Origin: Thermoleophilia bacterium
GTDB lineage: Bacteria; Actinomycetota; Thermoleophilia; Gaiellales; Gaiellaceae
Length of the DNA stretch: 38,392 nucleotides
Direction of reading: 5' to 3'
Assembly: GCA_025930955.1 (NCBI GenBank)
Contig: JAICNY010000004.1
Location: forward strand, 1-38,392
Shown here piece by piece: positions 26,315 through 35,311 of this stretch. Both the position numbers and the translations under genes were made by a program. The notes under the pieces were generated by a model that did not search any database, was not told where the DNA came from, and worked only from the letters and a program-made list of their open reading frames with translations. Each line of letters starts with the position of its first letter. The stretch's first letter is position 1.

Positions 26315-26365
26315 CTGGTTTTCGCTCTCTAGGCAGAAACCAGGCGCCCTGCAACACTGACGGCG

Positions 26366-28078
26366 ATGAGGATCGCGCTCGCGCAGATGAACTCCGTCGT
26401 CGGCGACCTCGACGGCAACCGCGAGCGGATCCTCGGCCGACTGCACGCGGCGCGCGGCGCGGGGGCCGACCTCGTCCTCTTCCCCGAGCTGGCGGTGACG
26501 GGCTACCCGCCGGAAGACCTGCTGCTCCGTCCCGGCTTCCTCCACGCGGCGCGCCGCAGCCTGGAGCTGATCGCCGCGGAGACGAAGGAGATCGCGGCGC
26601 TCGTCGGCACGCCGCACCTCGACCGCGACCTCTTCAACGCGTGCGCCGTCTGCGCGGACGGCCGGGTGAAGGCGGTGTACCGCAAGCGCTTCCTCCCGAA
26701 CTACGGCGTCTTCGACGAGGACCGCTACTTCCAGCCGGGCCGCGACCTCGTGCTCCTCAGGCTCGGCGACACGCTCGTCGGCCCGACGATCTGCGAGGAC
26801 ATCTGGCAGCCGGGGCCGCCCGCGACCGACCTCGCGCTGGCGGGTGCGCACGTCGTCGCGAACATCTCCGCGTCGCCGTTCCACCTCGGCAAGGGGCGCG
26901 AGCGCGAGGAGATGCTCGCCCAGCGCGCCCGCGACAACGTCGCCTGGGTCGTCTTCGTGAACGCGGTCGGCGGCCAGGACGAGCTGCTCTTCGACGGCCA
27001 CTCGCTCGTCGTGGACGAGGAGGGCGAGGTGGTCGCCCGCGGGCCCGCCTTCGAGGAGACGCTTCTCGTCGTGGACATCGACCCCGCCACCGCGACCGGC
27101 CGCCGGCTCTCCGACGCGCGCCGCCGGTCGCAGGCCCGCGAGCGCGTCGACCTTCCCGACCCGCCCGTCGTCGACCTCGGGAAGCCGCGCCCGCAGAAGA
27201 CGGCGGCGCCGCCCGCGCTCGCCCCGATTCTCCCCGCCCTCGAGGAGATGCGGCTCGCGCTCGAGCTCGCGTTGCGCGACTATCTGGAGAAGAACGGCTT
27301 CCGCGAGGTCGTCCTCGGGATCTCCGGCGGGATCGACTCGGCGCTCACCGCGGCGCTCGCCGCCGAGGCGCTCGGCCCCGACCGCGTCACCGCCGTCTCG
27401 ATGCCGTCGCGCTTCACGTCGAAGGAGACGCGCGCGGACGCGCGCAGCGTCGCCGAGAACCTCGGCGTCCGGTTCCTCGAGCTGCCGATCAACGGGATCG
27501 TGAACGCCGTCGGCAAGACGCTCGCCGAGCCGTTCGCGGGAACCGAGCCGGGCCTCGCGGAGGAGAACATCCAGGCCCGCGCACGCGGGCTCGTCCTCAT
27601 GGCGCTCTCGAACAAGTTCGGCTCGCTCCTCCTCGCGACCGGGAACAAGAGCGAGCTCTCGGTCGGCTACGCGACGCTCTACGGGGACATGGCCGGCGGG
27701 TTCGCCCTCCTGAAGGACGTGTACAAGACGGACGTCTTCCGCCTCGCGCGCCACCTGAACGAGCGCGCCGGCCGCGAGCTCATCCCGCAGACGACGATCG
27801 ACCGCCCGCCGAGCGCCGAGCTTCGCGCGAACCAGCGCGACGAGGACTCGCTGCCGCCCTACGAGGAGCTCGACCGCGTCCTCGAGGCGTACGTCGAGCA
27901 GGACCGCTCGCGCGAGGAGCTCGAGGCGGAGTACGACGCGGAGACCGTCCACCGGGCGCTCGCGCTCATCGACCGGGCCGAGTACAAGCGGCGCCAGGCG
28001 CCGCCCGGCGTGAAGCTCCGCCCCAAGGCGTTCGGCCGCGACCGCCGCACTCCGATCACGAACCGCTGGCGCGGCTGA
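26366..28078 (+). CDS. nadE: glutamine-dependent NAD+ synthetase
   Basis: N-terminal nitrilase domain (MRIALAQMNSVVGDLDGNRERIL) and C-terminal VVLGISGGIDSALTAALA, ATGNKSELSVGYATLYGDMAGGF. Confidence 0.95.
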   Translation: MRIALAQMNSVVGDLDGNRERILGRLHAARGAGADLVLFPELAVTGYPPEDLLLRPGFLHAARRSLELIAAETKEIAALVGTPHLDRDLFNACAVCADGRVKAVYRKRFLPNYGVFDEDRYFQPGRDLVLLRLGDTLVGPTICEDIWQPGPPATDLALAGAHVVANISASPFHLGKGREREEMLAQRARDNVAWVVFVNAVGGQDELLFDGHSLVVDEEGEVVARGPAFEETLLVVDIDPATATGRRLSDARRRSQARERVDLPDPPVVDLGKPRPQKTAAPPALAPILPALEEMRLALELALRDYLEKNGFREVVLGISGGIDSALTAALAAEALGPDRVTAVSMPSRFTSKETRADARSVAENLGVRFLELPINGIVNAVGKTLAEPFAGTEPGLAEENIQARARGLVLMALSNKFGSLLLATGNKSELSVGYATLYGDMAGGFALLKDVYKTDVFRLARHLNERAGRELIPQTTIDRPPSAELRANQRDEDSLPPYEELDRVLEAYVEQDRSREELEAEYDAETVHRALALIDRAEYKRRQAPPGVKLRPKAFGRDRRTPITNRWRG

Positions 28079-28473
28079 TGCCGAAGCGCTTCGAGTACGC
28101 GGCGTCGATCAACCGCGAAGGCGCGCTCTGCGCGGAGGATCGCGACCGGCTCGACCCCGGCGAGACGTGGACGCCGGAGCACCTCGTGCTCGCCGCGCTC
28201 TGCCGCTGCACGCTCTCGAGCCTGCGCTTCCACGCGGAGCGGGACGGCCTGCGCGCCGCGGGCACCGCGGCCGCGAGCGGCGTCGTCACGAAGCGCGAGA
28301 AGGACGGCCGCTACGCCTTCGTCGAGCTCCTCTGCGGGATGGACGTCACAGTCGAGCCGGCGCCGGACGGGCTCGGCGACCTCCTCGCCCGCGCCGAGCG
28401 CGACTGCTTCGTCGGCGCCTCGCTCACCGCGTCGGTCGAGTACGAGTGGCGCGTGAACGGCGAGCTCGTCTAG
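28078..28473 (+). CDS. OsmC family protein
   Basis: TPEHLVLAALCRCTLSSLRFHAERDG; ERDCFVGASLTASVEYEW; ATG overlaps nadE stop. Confidence 0.85.
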   Translation: MPKRFEYAASINREGALCAEDRDRLDPGETWTPEHLVLAALCRCTLSSLRFHAERDGLRAAGTAAASGVVTKREKDGRYAFVELLCGMDVTVEPAPDGLGDLLARAERDCFVGASLTASVEYEWRVNGELV

Positions 28474-30251
28474 CGCCGGAGCGAGACGCGCGCGCCGCCG
28501 ACGACGACGCCGTCGAGCCGCACCCCGCCTAGCAGGCCGCCGCCGCGCCCGATGCCGCGGTTCAGGACGATCCGCAGCTCGTCGTCGCGCGGCATCGAGC
28601 GGAACACGGCGAGCCACTCGTCGAGCGTCACGGCGTCCGAGAAGAAGAACTCGTCGCGCGGGAAGCAGAAGCCGCCGGCGCAGTCGTCGAGCCAGTACTG
28701 CCTGTTCGACAGGAAGCCGATCGAGGCGAACCGCCCGAGGTTCTTCGGCAGGCGGAAGGTGAAGTCGAGGTTGCGCGTCCCGCCTTCGAACTGCCGGAGC
28801 ACGACCCGGAACCGGTACTTCGCGCCCGGCCGCGCCGCGACCGAGCGGCGCGCCTCGAGCGGCCGGTTGCCGCGCGCCATGAGGACCCGTGCGACCCGGT
28901 ACACGCGGACGGCCTTCTCGATCGTCGCGTCGACCTTGACGCTCGTGACCTTGACGTTCTCCTCCGGCAGCCAGATGAGCGCGTCGAGCATGAAGCCGGG
29001 GTTGAACGAGGCCGACACCGCGGCGGCCGACCGCGACGCGAAGCGGTTCCCGCGCGCGAGCCTCCACGGCGTGCCGTCCGCACGCTCGCCCTCGAACGTC
29101 CACCAGACGCGCGCCGTCCCGCGCCCGGCGGTGTCGAACCCGCCGCCGACCGCGTCGAACGCGGTGCCGAACACGCTCAGCATGCTCGCGAAAGTGAGGA
29201 ACCCCGCCTGGTCGTTCGCGACGAGGTCGGTGGTCGCCGTCTGGTCGACTCCGAGCTCCGGCACGTGGACGGTCGTCTCGATCGGGATCGTCTCGGGCAG
29301 GACTCCGAGGCTCGCCCGCACGCCGGCGAGCCGGTCCTGGTCGACGACGCCGACGGGCTCCGCCGCCTGGCCGAACTTGAAGGGGCCATAGACCGGGTCG
29401 GGAACGACGGCGAAGGCGTCGGCCGCGTTCGCGCCGAGGTGCGCCGGCCCGCCGTGGAGGAACGGATGCCCGAAGGCGAGCGCCTGCCCGCCGCAGACGT
29501 ACGTCGTCGTCCCCATCGCGGTCATGCTCACGTTCCCGTACGCGAGCGCCGCGGCGAAGTTCTCGCCGGCGGCCGGCGGGAAGCCGAGGGGGGAACTCGC
29601 GGACGTCGAGCCGGCGACGAACGGAACGAGCCCGTCCGCCCGGCGGTGCGCGAAGTTCCGCGTGAGGAGGCCGAGCCCGACGGAGTCGAGGCCGGAGACC
29701 GCGAGCGGCACGCGCAGGCGGGCGAGCGTCGAGGCCTCCGCGACGGTGACGCCGGCCGTGCGCGCCACCGTCCGGGCGAGCTCACGGTCGAGCTCCACCG
29801 TCTTCGGGACCGGCCGCGCGAGCGCGCGCGAGGAGGGGAGCCCGAGGAGGTTCACCATGTCCTGCGCGGGCGTGACGCCGCCGATCTTCGACCCGGCGAA
29901 CGAGAACCCGTACCCGACGGCCCCGATCAGCTCGCCGCCGGGCGCGTAGACGGGCGAGCCGGACATGCCCGCCCAGATCCCGCCCGCGGCGTCGACCTCG
30001 GGGCTCGCCACCTCGACCACGATGAGGTCGCGCCCCGGGCCGAGCCCGTCGGTCGCGACGCCGAGCACCTCGACGTCGAACGGGACCGGCGTCCGGCCCC
30101 GCGCGACCGTCCAGCCGGTCGCGGTCATCCCGGTCGTCACGTCGGCGACCGGGAGCACGGGCTCGCAGTCGGCGGCGGCGATTCCGGGGAGCGTGACGGC
30201 GACGAGGCCGGCGGCGACCGCGGCGGTCAGGAATCGACGGGCGCGCGCCAT
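28470..30251 (-). CDS. exported SpoIVB-like (peptidase S55) protein
   Basis: signal peptide MARARRFLTAAVAAGLVAVTLPGIAAA; GIWAGMSGSPVYAPGGELIGAVGYGF; later ALAFGHPFLHGGP. Confidence 0.78.
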   Translation of the reverse strand: MARARRFLTAAVAAGLVAVTLPGIAAADCEPVLPVADVTTGMTATGWTVARGRTPVPFDVEVLGVATDGLGPGRDLIVVEVASPEVDAAGGIWAGMSGSPVYAPGGELIGAVGYGFSFAGSKIGGVTPAQDMVNLLGLPSSRALARPVPKTVELDRELARTVARTAGVTVAEASTLARLRVPLAVSGLDSVGLGLLTRNFAHRRADGLVPFVAGSTSASSPLGFPPAAGENFAAALAYGNVSMTAMGTTTYVCGGQALAFGHPFLHGGPAHLGANAADAFAVVPDPVYGPFKFGQAAEPVGVVDQDRLAGVRASLGVLPETIPIETTVHVPELGVDQTATTDLVANDQAGFLTFASMLSVFGTAFDAVGGGFDTAGRGTARVWWTFEGERADGTPWRLARGNRFASRSAAAVSASFNPGFMLDALIWLPEENVKVTSVKVDATIEKAVRVYRVARVLMARGNRPLEARRSVAARPGAKYRFRVVLRQFEGGTRNLDFTFRLPKNLGRFASIGFLSNRQYWLDDCAGGFCFPRDEFFFSDAVTLDEWLAVFRSMPRDDELRIVLNRGIGRGGGLLGGVRLDGVVVGGARVSLRR

Positions 30252-30304
30252 GGATGTCCGATGATGACCGATCGCCGGACGGAAGACAATGCCGTCCTCT
30301 CCGG

Positions 30305-30829
30305 TCAGCGCCGGCCGGCGAGCTCGGCGAGCGCGCGGAACCAGCGCAGGCGCTCGGCGTACGGGACGGCCGCGTTCGCGGGCGACGTGGACGGCAGGAC
30401 GAACAGGCGCGTTGCGCCGAGCGTCCGCTTCTGGAGGCCGAGCGCGGGCTTCTCACGGAACGCGCCCTCGTAGCCGGCCTTGCCGACGAACGCGACGATC
30501 GCGGGCCGCAGGTCGCGAGCGATTCGCTCCAGGCGCTCGGCCGAGCCCTCGAAGTCGGCTCGCCGGAGGTCGGAGGAGCCCTTTGTCGTGCGGTACGCCG
30601 CGTTGGTGAGGCCGTAGCCGAGCTCGAGCAGCGCGTGCTGCTCGCCCGGCTCGAGCCGGCGAGGCGTGAGGCCGGCGTCGTGGAGAAGCCGCCAGAAGTC
30701 GTTGCGCGGGTTCGCGAAGTGCGCCCCGGCGGCGGCCGAGCGCCGGCCCGGGTTGATGCCGCAGAAGAGAATCCGGAGCCCGGGCCCGAGGACGTCCGGG
30801 ACGGCGGAGTCGATACGAACCTGCCTCAA
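30305..30829 (-). CDS. mug: mismatch-specific uracil/thymine DNA glycosylase (MUG/TDG family)
   Basis: ILFCGINPGRRSAAAGAHFANPRNDFWRLLHDAGLT; VLPSTSPANA; likely TTG start. Confidence 0.88.
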   Translation of the reverse strand: MRQVRIDSAVPDVLGPGLRILFCGINPGRRSAAAGAHFANPRNDFWRLLHDAGLTPRRLEPGEQHALLELGYGLTNAAYRTTKGSSDLRRADFEGSAERLERIARDLRPAIVAFVGKAGYEGAFREKPALGLQKRTLGATRLFVLPSTSPANAAVPYAERLRWFRALAELAGRR

Positions 30830-30870
30830 GACGAAGCCTTGAGCCGTCGCGTCATTTCGAGACAGGTTCG
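30816..30870. repeat. inverted repeats around the mug start
   Basis: cgaacctg (30816-30823) / caggttcg (30863-30870) with inner ctcaag/cttgag hairpin. Confidence 0.4.
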
Positions 30871-30871
30871 G

Positions 30872-31195
30872 TCACGCGCCCGGGTCGCCCCAGGCGATCG
30901 GGCCGCACTCCGGACAGGAGAGCTCGAACGCCTCGAGCGCGGTCAGGACGTCGGCGACGGGCGGGCGCTCGCCCTCGAGCCCGACCGTGCCGAACCGGTC
31001 GGCGACGACGACCGCCGGCCGCCCGACGACCGCCGAGAGCGGGCCCGGCTCGCGCTCGACGACGAGCTCGGCGCGGAGCTCGTCGAGCTCGTGCCGCACG
31101 GCCTCGTACTCCGCCGGGTCGTCCAGGCACGCGAGCACGACGTGGCGCCGCTGGCGGAGCGGCCAGAGGCTCTCGATCCCGCGCACGTCGCGCAC
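30872..31195 (-). CDS. small thioredoxin/peroxiredoxin-like or zinc-ribbon-type protein
   Basis: RQRRHVVLACLDDPAEYEAVRHELDELRAELVVEREPG...C-terminal SCPECGPIAWGDPGA; GTG start inferred. Confidence 0.55.
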   Translation of the reverse strand: MRDVRGIESLWPLRQRRHVVLACLDDPAEYEAVRHELDELRAELVVEREPGPLSAVVGRPAVVVADRFGTVGLEGERPPVADVLTALEAFELSCPECGPIAWGDPGA

Positions 31196-31219
31196 GACCC
31201 GGACTGTACTGTCAGCCGC

Positions 31220-32245
31220 ATGCGCGTCCTCGTCCTCGGCGGCACGGTCTTCGTCGGGCGCCACGTCGTCGAGGTGGCGCTCGCGCGCGGCGACGAGGTG
31301 ACGCTCTTCCACCGCGGCCGCCACGGCGCCGAGCTATTCCCGGACGTCGAGCGGCTGACCGGCGACCGAAACGGCGACCTCTCCGCGCTCGCGGGCCGCC
31401 AGTGGGACGCGGCCGTCGACACGTCCGGCTACTTCCCGCGCCAGGTGCGCGCGTCCGCGGAGGCGCTCGCCGGGCGCGTCGGCCACTACGCGTTCGTCTC
31501 GAGCGCCTCGGTCTACGCCGACCACTCCCGCGTCGGGACGCGCGAGGAGGCGCCGGTGAACGAGGTGCCCGACGGCGCGCAGGAGGAGCTCTCGACGCCC
31601 GAGCTCTACGGCGGCTTCAAGGCGCTCTCGGAGCGCGCCGCGGAGGAGGTGCTCCCCGGGCGCGTGCTCGCGGTTCGCGCGGGCCTGATCGTCGGCCCGT
31701 ATGACCCGACGAACCGGTTCACGTACTGGGTCACGCGGCTTGCCCGCGGCGGCGAGACGCTTGCGCCGGAGCCGCGCACGCAGCCGGTGCAGCTCGTGGA
31801 CGCGCGCGACCTCGCCGCCTGGATCCTCCGCTGCGCCGAGACCGGGACGACCGGGACGTTCAACGCGACCGGGCCCGTGGAGCCCCTCACCCTCGGCGAG
31901 CTCCTCGCGCGGGTGCGCGACGCTGTCGGCGGACGCGCCGACCTCGTCTGGGCGGAGGAGCGCTTCCTCCTCGACGCGGGCGTCGAGCCGTTCACCGACG
32001 TGCCTTTCTGGCTCGCGCCGACGCTCGACCCCGGGTGGGCGGGGTTCCTCGGCCTCGACGTTTCGCGTGCGCTCGCCGCGGGCCTGACCTTCCGCCCGCT
32101 CGAGGAGACGGCCCGTGACACGCTCGCCTGGGCCGAGCGCGAGGCGGCGCCGACGAAGGACGTCGGCGTCGCGACGGCGCCCGCCGGCCTCACGCCGGAG
32201 CGCGAGCGCGAGCTGCTCGCCGCCTGGCGGAAGGAGGCCGCGTGA
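31220..32245 (+). CDS. NAD-dependent epimerase/dehydratase
   Basis: MRVLVLGGTVFVGRHVVEVALARGDEVTLFHRGRHG; FVSSASVYAD. Confidence 0.88.
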   Translation: MRVLVLGGTVFVGRHVVEVALARGDEVTLFHRGRHGAELFPDVERLTGDRNGDLSALAGRQWDAAVDTSGYFPRQVRASAEALAGRVGHYAFVSSASVYADHSRVGTREEAPVNEVPDGAQEELSTPELYGGFKALSERAAEEVLPGRVLAVRAGLIVGPYDPTNRFTYWVTRLARGGETLAPEPRTQPVQLVDARDLAAWILRCAETGTTGTFNATGPVEPLTLGELLARVRDAVGGRADLVWAEERFLLDAGVEPFTDVPFWLAPTLDPGWAGFLGLDVSRALAAGLTFRPLEETARDTLAWAEREAAPTKDVGVATAPAGLTPERERELLAAWRKEAA

Positions 32246-33405
32246 GCGTCGCCGCGCTCGACGTCGCCGCGGTGCGCGCGCGCTTCTCGGCGCTCGACCG
32301 GCCCACCGCGTTCCTCGACGGCCCCGGGGGCACCCAGACGCCCGACTCCGTGATCGAGGCGATCGCCGACTACCTCCGGCGCGACAACGCGAACCTCGGC
32401 GGGCCGTTCCCCACCAGCCGGGCGAGCGACGAGCTCGTGGTCCGCGCGCACGAGGTCGCGGCGCGCTTCCTCGGCGGCCGAGCAGAGGAGGTCGGGTTCG
32501 GGCAGAACATGACGACGCTCAACTTCGCGCTGACACGCGCGCTCGGGCGCGAGCTCGCCGCGGGCGACGAGATCGTCGTCACGCGGATCGACCACGACGC
32601 GAACGTCGCACCGTGGCTCCACCTGGCGCAGGACCTCGACCTCGTCGTCCGCTTCTGCGACGTGCGCGAGGACACGACGCTCGACCTCGCCGACCTCGAG
32701 CGGCAGCTCGGCGCGCGCACGCGCGTCGTCGCCTACCCGTGGGCGTCGACCGGCGTCGGGACGATCAGCGACGTCCGCCGGGTCGCGGATCTCGCGCACG
32801 ACGCGGGCGCGCTCGCCTGGGTGGACGCCGTCCACTACGCGCCGCACGGGCCGATCGACGTGCGCGAGGCGGGCGCCGACCTGCTCCTCTGCTCGCCGTA
32901 CAAGTTCTACGGGCCGCATCTCGGGCTCTTCTGGGGCCGCGAGGAGCTGCTCGAGCGGCTGCGCCCGTACAAGGTCCGCCCCGCGCCGGACCACCCGGCC
33001 GGCGCGCGCTTCGAGACGGGGACGCTCCCGCACGAGGCGCTCGCCGGCCTCGTCGCCGCGGTCGAGTACGTGGAGGAGCTCGGCTGGCAGGCGATCACGG
33101 AGCACGAGCGGGCGCTCACGGAGCGGTTCCTCGCCGGCCTTCCGGACGGGCTCGTCCTGCACGGGCTTCCGACCGGGGAGGGCCGAACGCCGACCTTCGC
33201 GCTCTCCGTCCCGGGCCACACGCCCCATGAGGCGGCCGCTCGGCTCGCGGAGCGCGAGATCGCCGTCTGGTCGGGCGACTACTACGCCTTCGAGATCATG
33301 AACCGGCTCGGGCTCCCCGACGGCGCGGTCCGTGTGGGCTTCGTCCACTACAACACCGAGGACGAGGTCGACCGCGTGCTCGATGGGCTCTCGGCGCTGC
33401 TCTAG
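32242..33405 (+). CDS. class V aminotransferase, cysteine desulfurase-like
   Basis: AFLDGPGGTQTPDSVIEAIADYL; IDHDANVAPW; LLLCSPYKFYGPHLGLFWG (PLP-lysine region). Confidence 0.88.
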   Translation: MSVAALDVAAVRARFSALDRPTAFLDGPGGTQTPDSVIEAIADYLRRDNANLGGPFPTSRASDELVVRAHEVAARFLGGRAEEVGFGQNMTTLNFALTRALGRELAAGDEIVVTRIDHDANVAPWLHLAQDLDLVVRFCDVREDTTLDLADLERQLGARTRVVAYPWASTGVGTISDVRRVADLAHDAGALAWVDAVHYAPHGPIDVREAGADLLLCSPYKFYGPHLGLFWGREELLERLRPYKVRPAPDHPAGARFETGTLPHEALAGLVAAVEYVEELGWQAITEHERALTERFLAGLPDGLVLHGLPTGEGRTPTFALSVPGHTPHEAAARLAEREIAVWSGDYYAFEIMNRLGLPDGAVRVGFVHYNTEDEVDRVLDGLSALL

Positions 33406-33485
33406 GCCGTGCGCGGCACGAGCCGCCCGCCCGCGTGGAGGACGCGGCCGGCGGCGAGCACGATCGTGTAGACGAGGATCCGCAT
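33402..33485 (-). CDS. possible 27-aa micropeptide
   Basis: MRILVYTIVLAAGRVLHAGGRLVPRTA; SD gaaggag 6 nt upstream, in the loop of an 8-bp inverted repeat. Confidence 0.35.
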   Translation of the reverse strand: MRILVYTIVLAAGRVLHAGGRLVPRTA

Positions 33486-33588
33486 GTGAAGCTCCTTCTC
33501 GTTGACTCCCAGAGCTTCACGCCTCGCGGGCGAGGACGCGCTCGTGCCGGCGCGAGACCTGCGGTACGGCTGCCTCCCGGATCGCCGG

Positions 33589-33990
33589 TCAGCGCAGCGG
33601 CACGTCGAGCAGGTCGGGACGCACGAGGACGCTCTCCTGCTCGTTCGGATCGGTCCGCGCGATCACCGCGACGACGGGCTCGGACTCGGACGCGTTCGCC
33701 GGCAGGTGCGGCACGCCGGCCGGGATGTAGACGAAGTCACCGGCTCGGATCTCCATCCGCTGCTCGAGGCGCTCCCCGTGCCACATGACCGCCTCGCCGC
33801 TCAGGACGTACACCGCCGACTCGTGCCCCTCATGCAGGTGCGGCTCCGCGCGGGCGCCGGGCGGGAGGACGAGCCGGTGGAGGCAGAGCCCCGTCGCGCC
33901 GGCGCTCTCCACCGACACGCCCTCGAAGTACTCGAGCCCCTGCTTGCCCGGGTAGGCGCCGCGTCCGCGCACGAGCCGGCACTCGCCCAT
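33589..33990 (-). CDS. cupin-domain protein
   Basis: LPPGARAEPHLHEGHESAVYVLSGEAVMWHGERLEQRMEIRAGDFVYIPAGVPHLPANAS. Confidence 0.88.
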   Translation of the reverse strand: MGECRLVRGRGAYPGKQGLEYFEGVSVESAGATGLCLHRLVLPPGARAEPHLHEGHESAVYVLSGEAVMWHGERLEQRMEIRAGDFVYIPAGVPHLPANASESEPVVAVIARTDPNEQESVLVRPDLLDVPLR

Positions 33991-33992
33991 CG

Positions 33993-34883
33993 TCACCCCT
34001 TGTGCCGGGCGGCGGCGCGCTTCCAGCGCTCGTCGTCGCGGTGGATCCAATCGGGATCGATCCCCTTCGCGTCCGCGAGGGCGAGCGTGAGCGCCTGGAA
34101 GCGGACGATGTCCGCGACCGGATGGAAGGTGGGGACGAGGGTGACGTCGCAGCCGAGCTCGTCGAGCGCCGCGGCCGCCTGCCGCGCCCGGTCGGCGGCG
34201 CGCCCCGAGCCCTCGAGGACGAAGCAGCGCACGGTCTCGTCGACCGCGGCGAGATGCCCGTGGAGGAGCTGCTCGGTCTGGTGCGCCTCCGCCGCGACGA
34301 ACGAGCCCTCGCGGAGCTTCAGCACCGCCTCCTGCGCGGTCGGCCAGTCGCGGCCCGCGCCCGCGACGAGCCAGCGCTCGTGCTCGGAGAGCGGGAACGG
34401 ATCGGCGATCGCCGCCTCGACGGCGCCCGGCACGCCGCCCACGTCCTCCCCGTGCAGCACGGCGAGCGCCGCGACCGCGCACGTGTACGAGGCCGTGTGG
34501 CACCAGGACTTCTCGACCTCGGGCGTGACGACGAGCACCTCGTCCGCGAGCTCCGCGTGCGGCGACTCGGGCTTGCCCGTCACGAGCCACGAGGGGCCGC
34601 CGAACGCGCGCGCCGCCTCGAGCGTGAGCTCCGTCTCGCCCTCGTGCGAGATGCAGACCATGACGTCCGCCTCGGGCGGCGAGAGCACGGCCTCGAGCGC
34701 CTGCACGGCCCACCCGCCCGTCTGCGCCGCGTGGAACGACGTCCCACAGCCGACGAAGACGACACGTCCCTCGGGAAGCCGCAGCGACCCCACCCGCTCG
34801 GGCACCGCGCGAAGCCACGCCGGCTGCGCCGCGATCGCGCGCCGCATGTGCTCCCCGGCAGCCATCCGGCGCGAAGCTACCAT
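33993..34883 (-). CDS. SIS-domain sugar isomerase-like protein (GlmS isomerase-domain type)
   Basis: VVFVGCGTSFHAAQTGGWAVQAL; ISHEGETELTLEAARAFGG; no glutaminase domain. Confidence 0.85.
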   Translation of the reverse strand: MVASRRMAAGEHMRRAIAAQPAWLRAVPERVGSLRLPEGRVVFVGCGTSFHAAQTGGWAVQALEAVLSPPEADVMVCISHEGETELTLEAARAFGGPSWLVTGKPESPHAELADEVLVVTPEVEKSWCHTASYTCAVAALAVLHGEDVGGVPGAVEAAIADPFPLSEHERWLVAGAGRDWPTAQEAVLKLREGSFVAAEAHQTEQLLHGHLAAVDETVRCFVLEGSGRAADRARQAAAALDELGCDVTLVPTFHPVADIVRFQALTLALADAKGIDPDWIHRDDERWKRAAARHKG

Positions 34884-34891
34884 CCAGCGCG

Positions 34892-35311
34892 ATGGACGGG
34901 TTCCGCATCGTGCACGCCCAGCCGGTCGAGTTCCGCGACCTCGACGGGCTCGGCCACGTGAACAACGCCGTCTACCTGAACTACCTCGAGAACGGGAAGA
35001 TCGCGTACTTCCGCGACGTCGTCGGCGCGGCGGATCTTCAGCATCTCGGGATCGTCGCCGATGTGAAGATCGCCTACCGCTCGCCGGCCTTCCTCGGGGA
35101 GGAGCTCGCGGTCGGCGTGCGCGTCGGCCGGCTGGGGACGAAGAGCATGGAGTTCGAGTTCGAGATTCGAGGCCGCGACGGCCGGCTCGTCGCCGAGGGG
35201 ACGAGCGCGCACGTCACGTTCGACTACGATCGGCGTGAGCCCATTCCCGTTCCGGACGAGTGGCGCCGCAGGATCGAGAGCCACGAGTCCGAATCACTCG
35301 CCGCGACATGA
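34892..35311 (+). CDS. acyl-CoA thioesterase, hotdog fold (YbgC/4HBT type)
   Basis: QPVEFRDLDGLGHVNNAVYLNYLENGKIAYFRDV. Confidence 0.9.
   Translation: MDGFRIVHAQPVEFRDLDGLGHVNNAVYLNYLENGKIAYFRDVVGAADLQHLGIVADVKIAYRSPAFLGEELAVGVRVGRLGTKSMEFEFEIRGRDGRLVAEGTSAHVTFDYDRREPIPVPDEWRRRIESHESESLAAT

Noticed and set aside
26315-26343. ctggttt/aaaccag inverted repeat before nadE
   Set aside because: Only 7-bp arms with a 15-nt loop; weak and possibly incidental.
25283-27952. 889-aa minus-strand ORF
   Set aside because: Antisense to SDR and nadE; no domain motifs.
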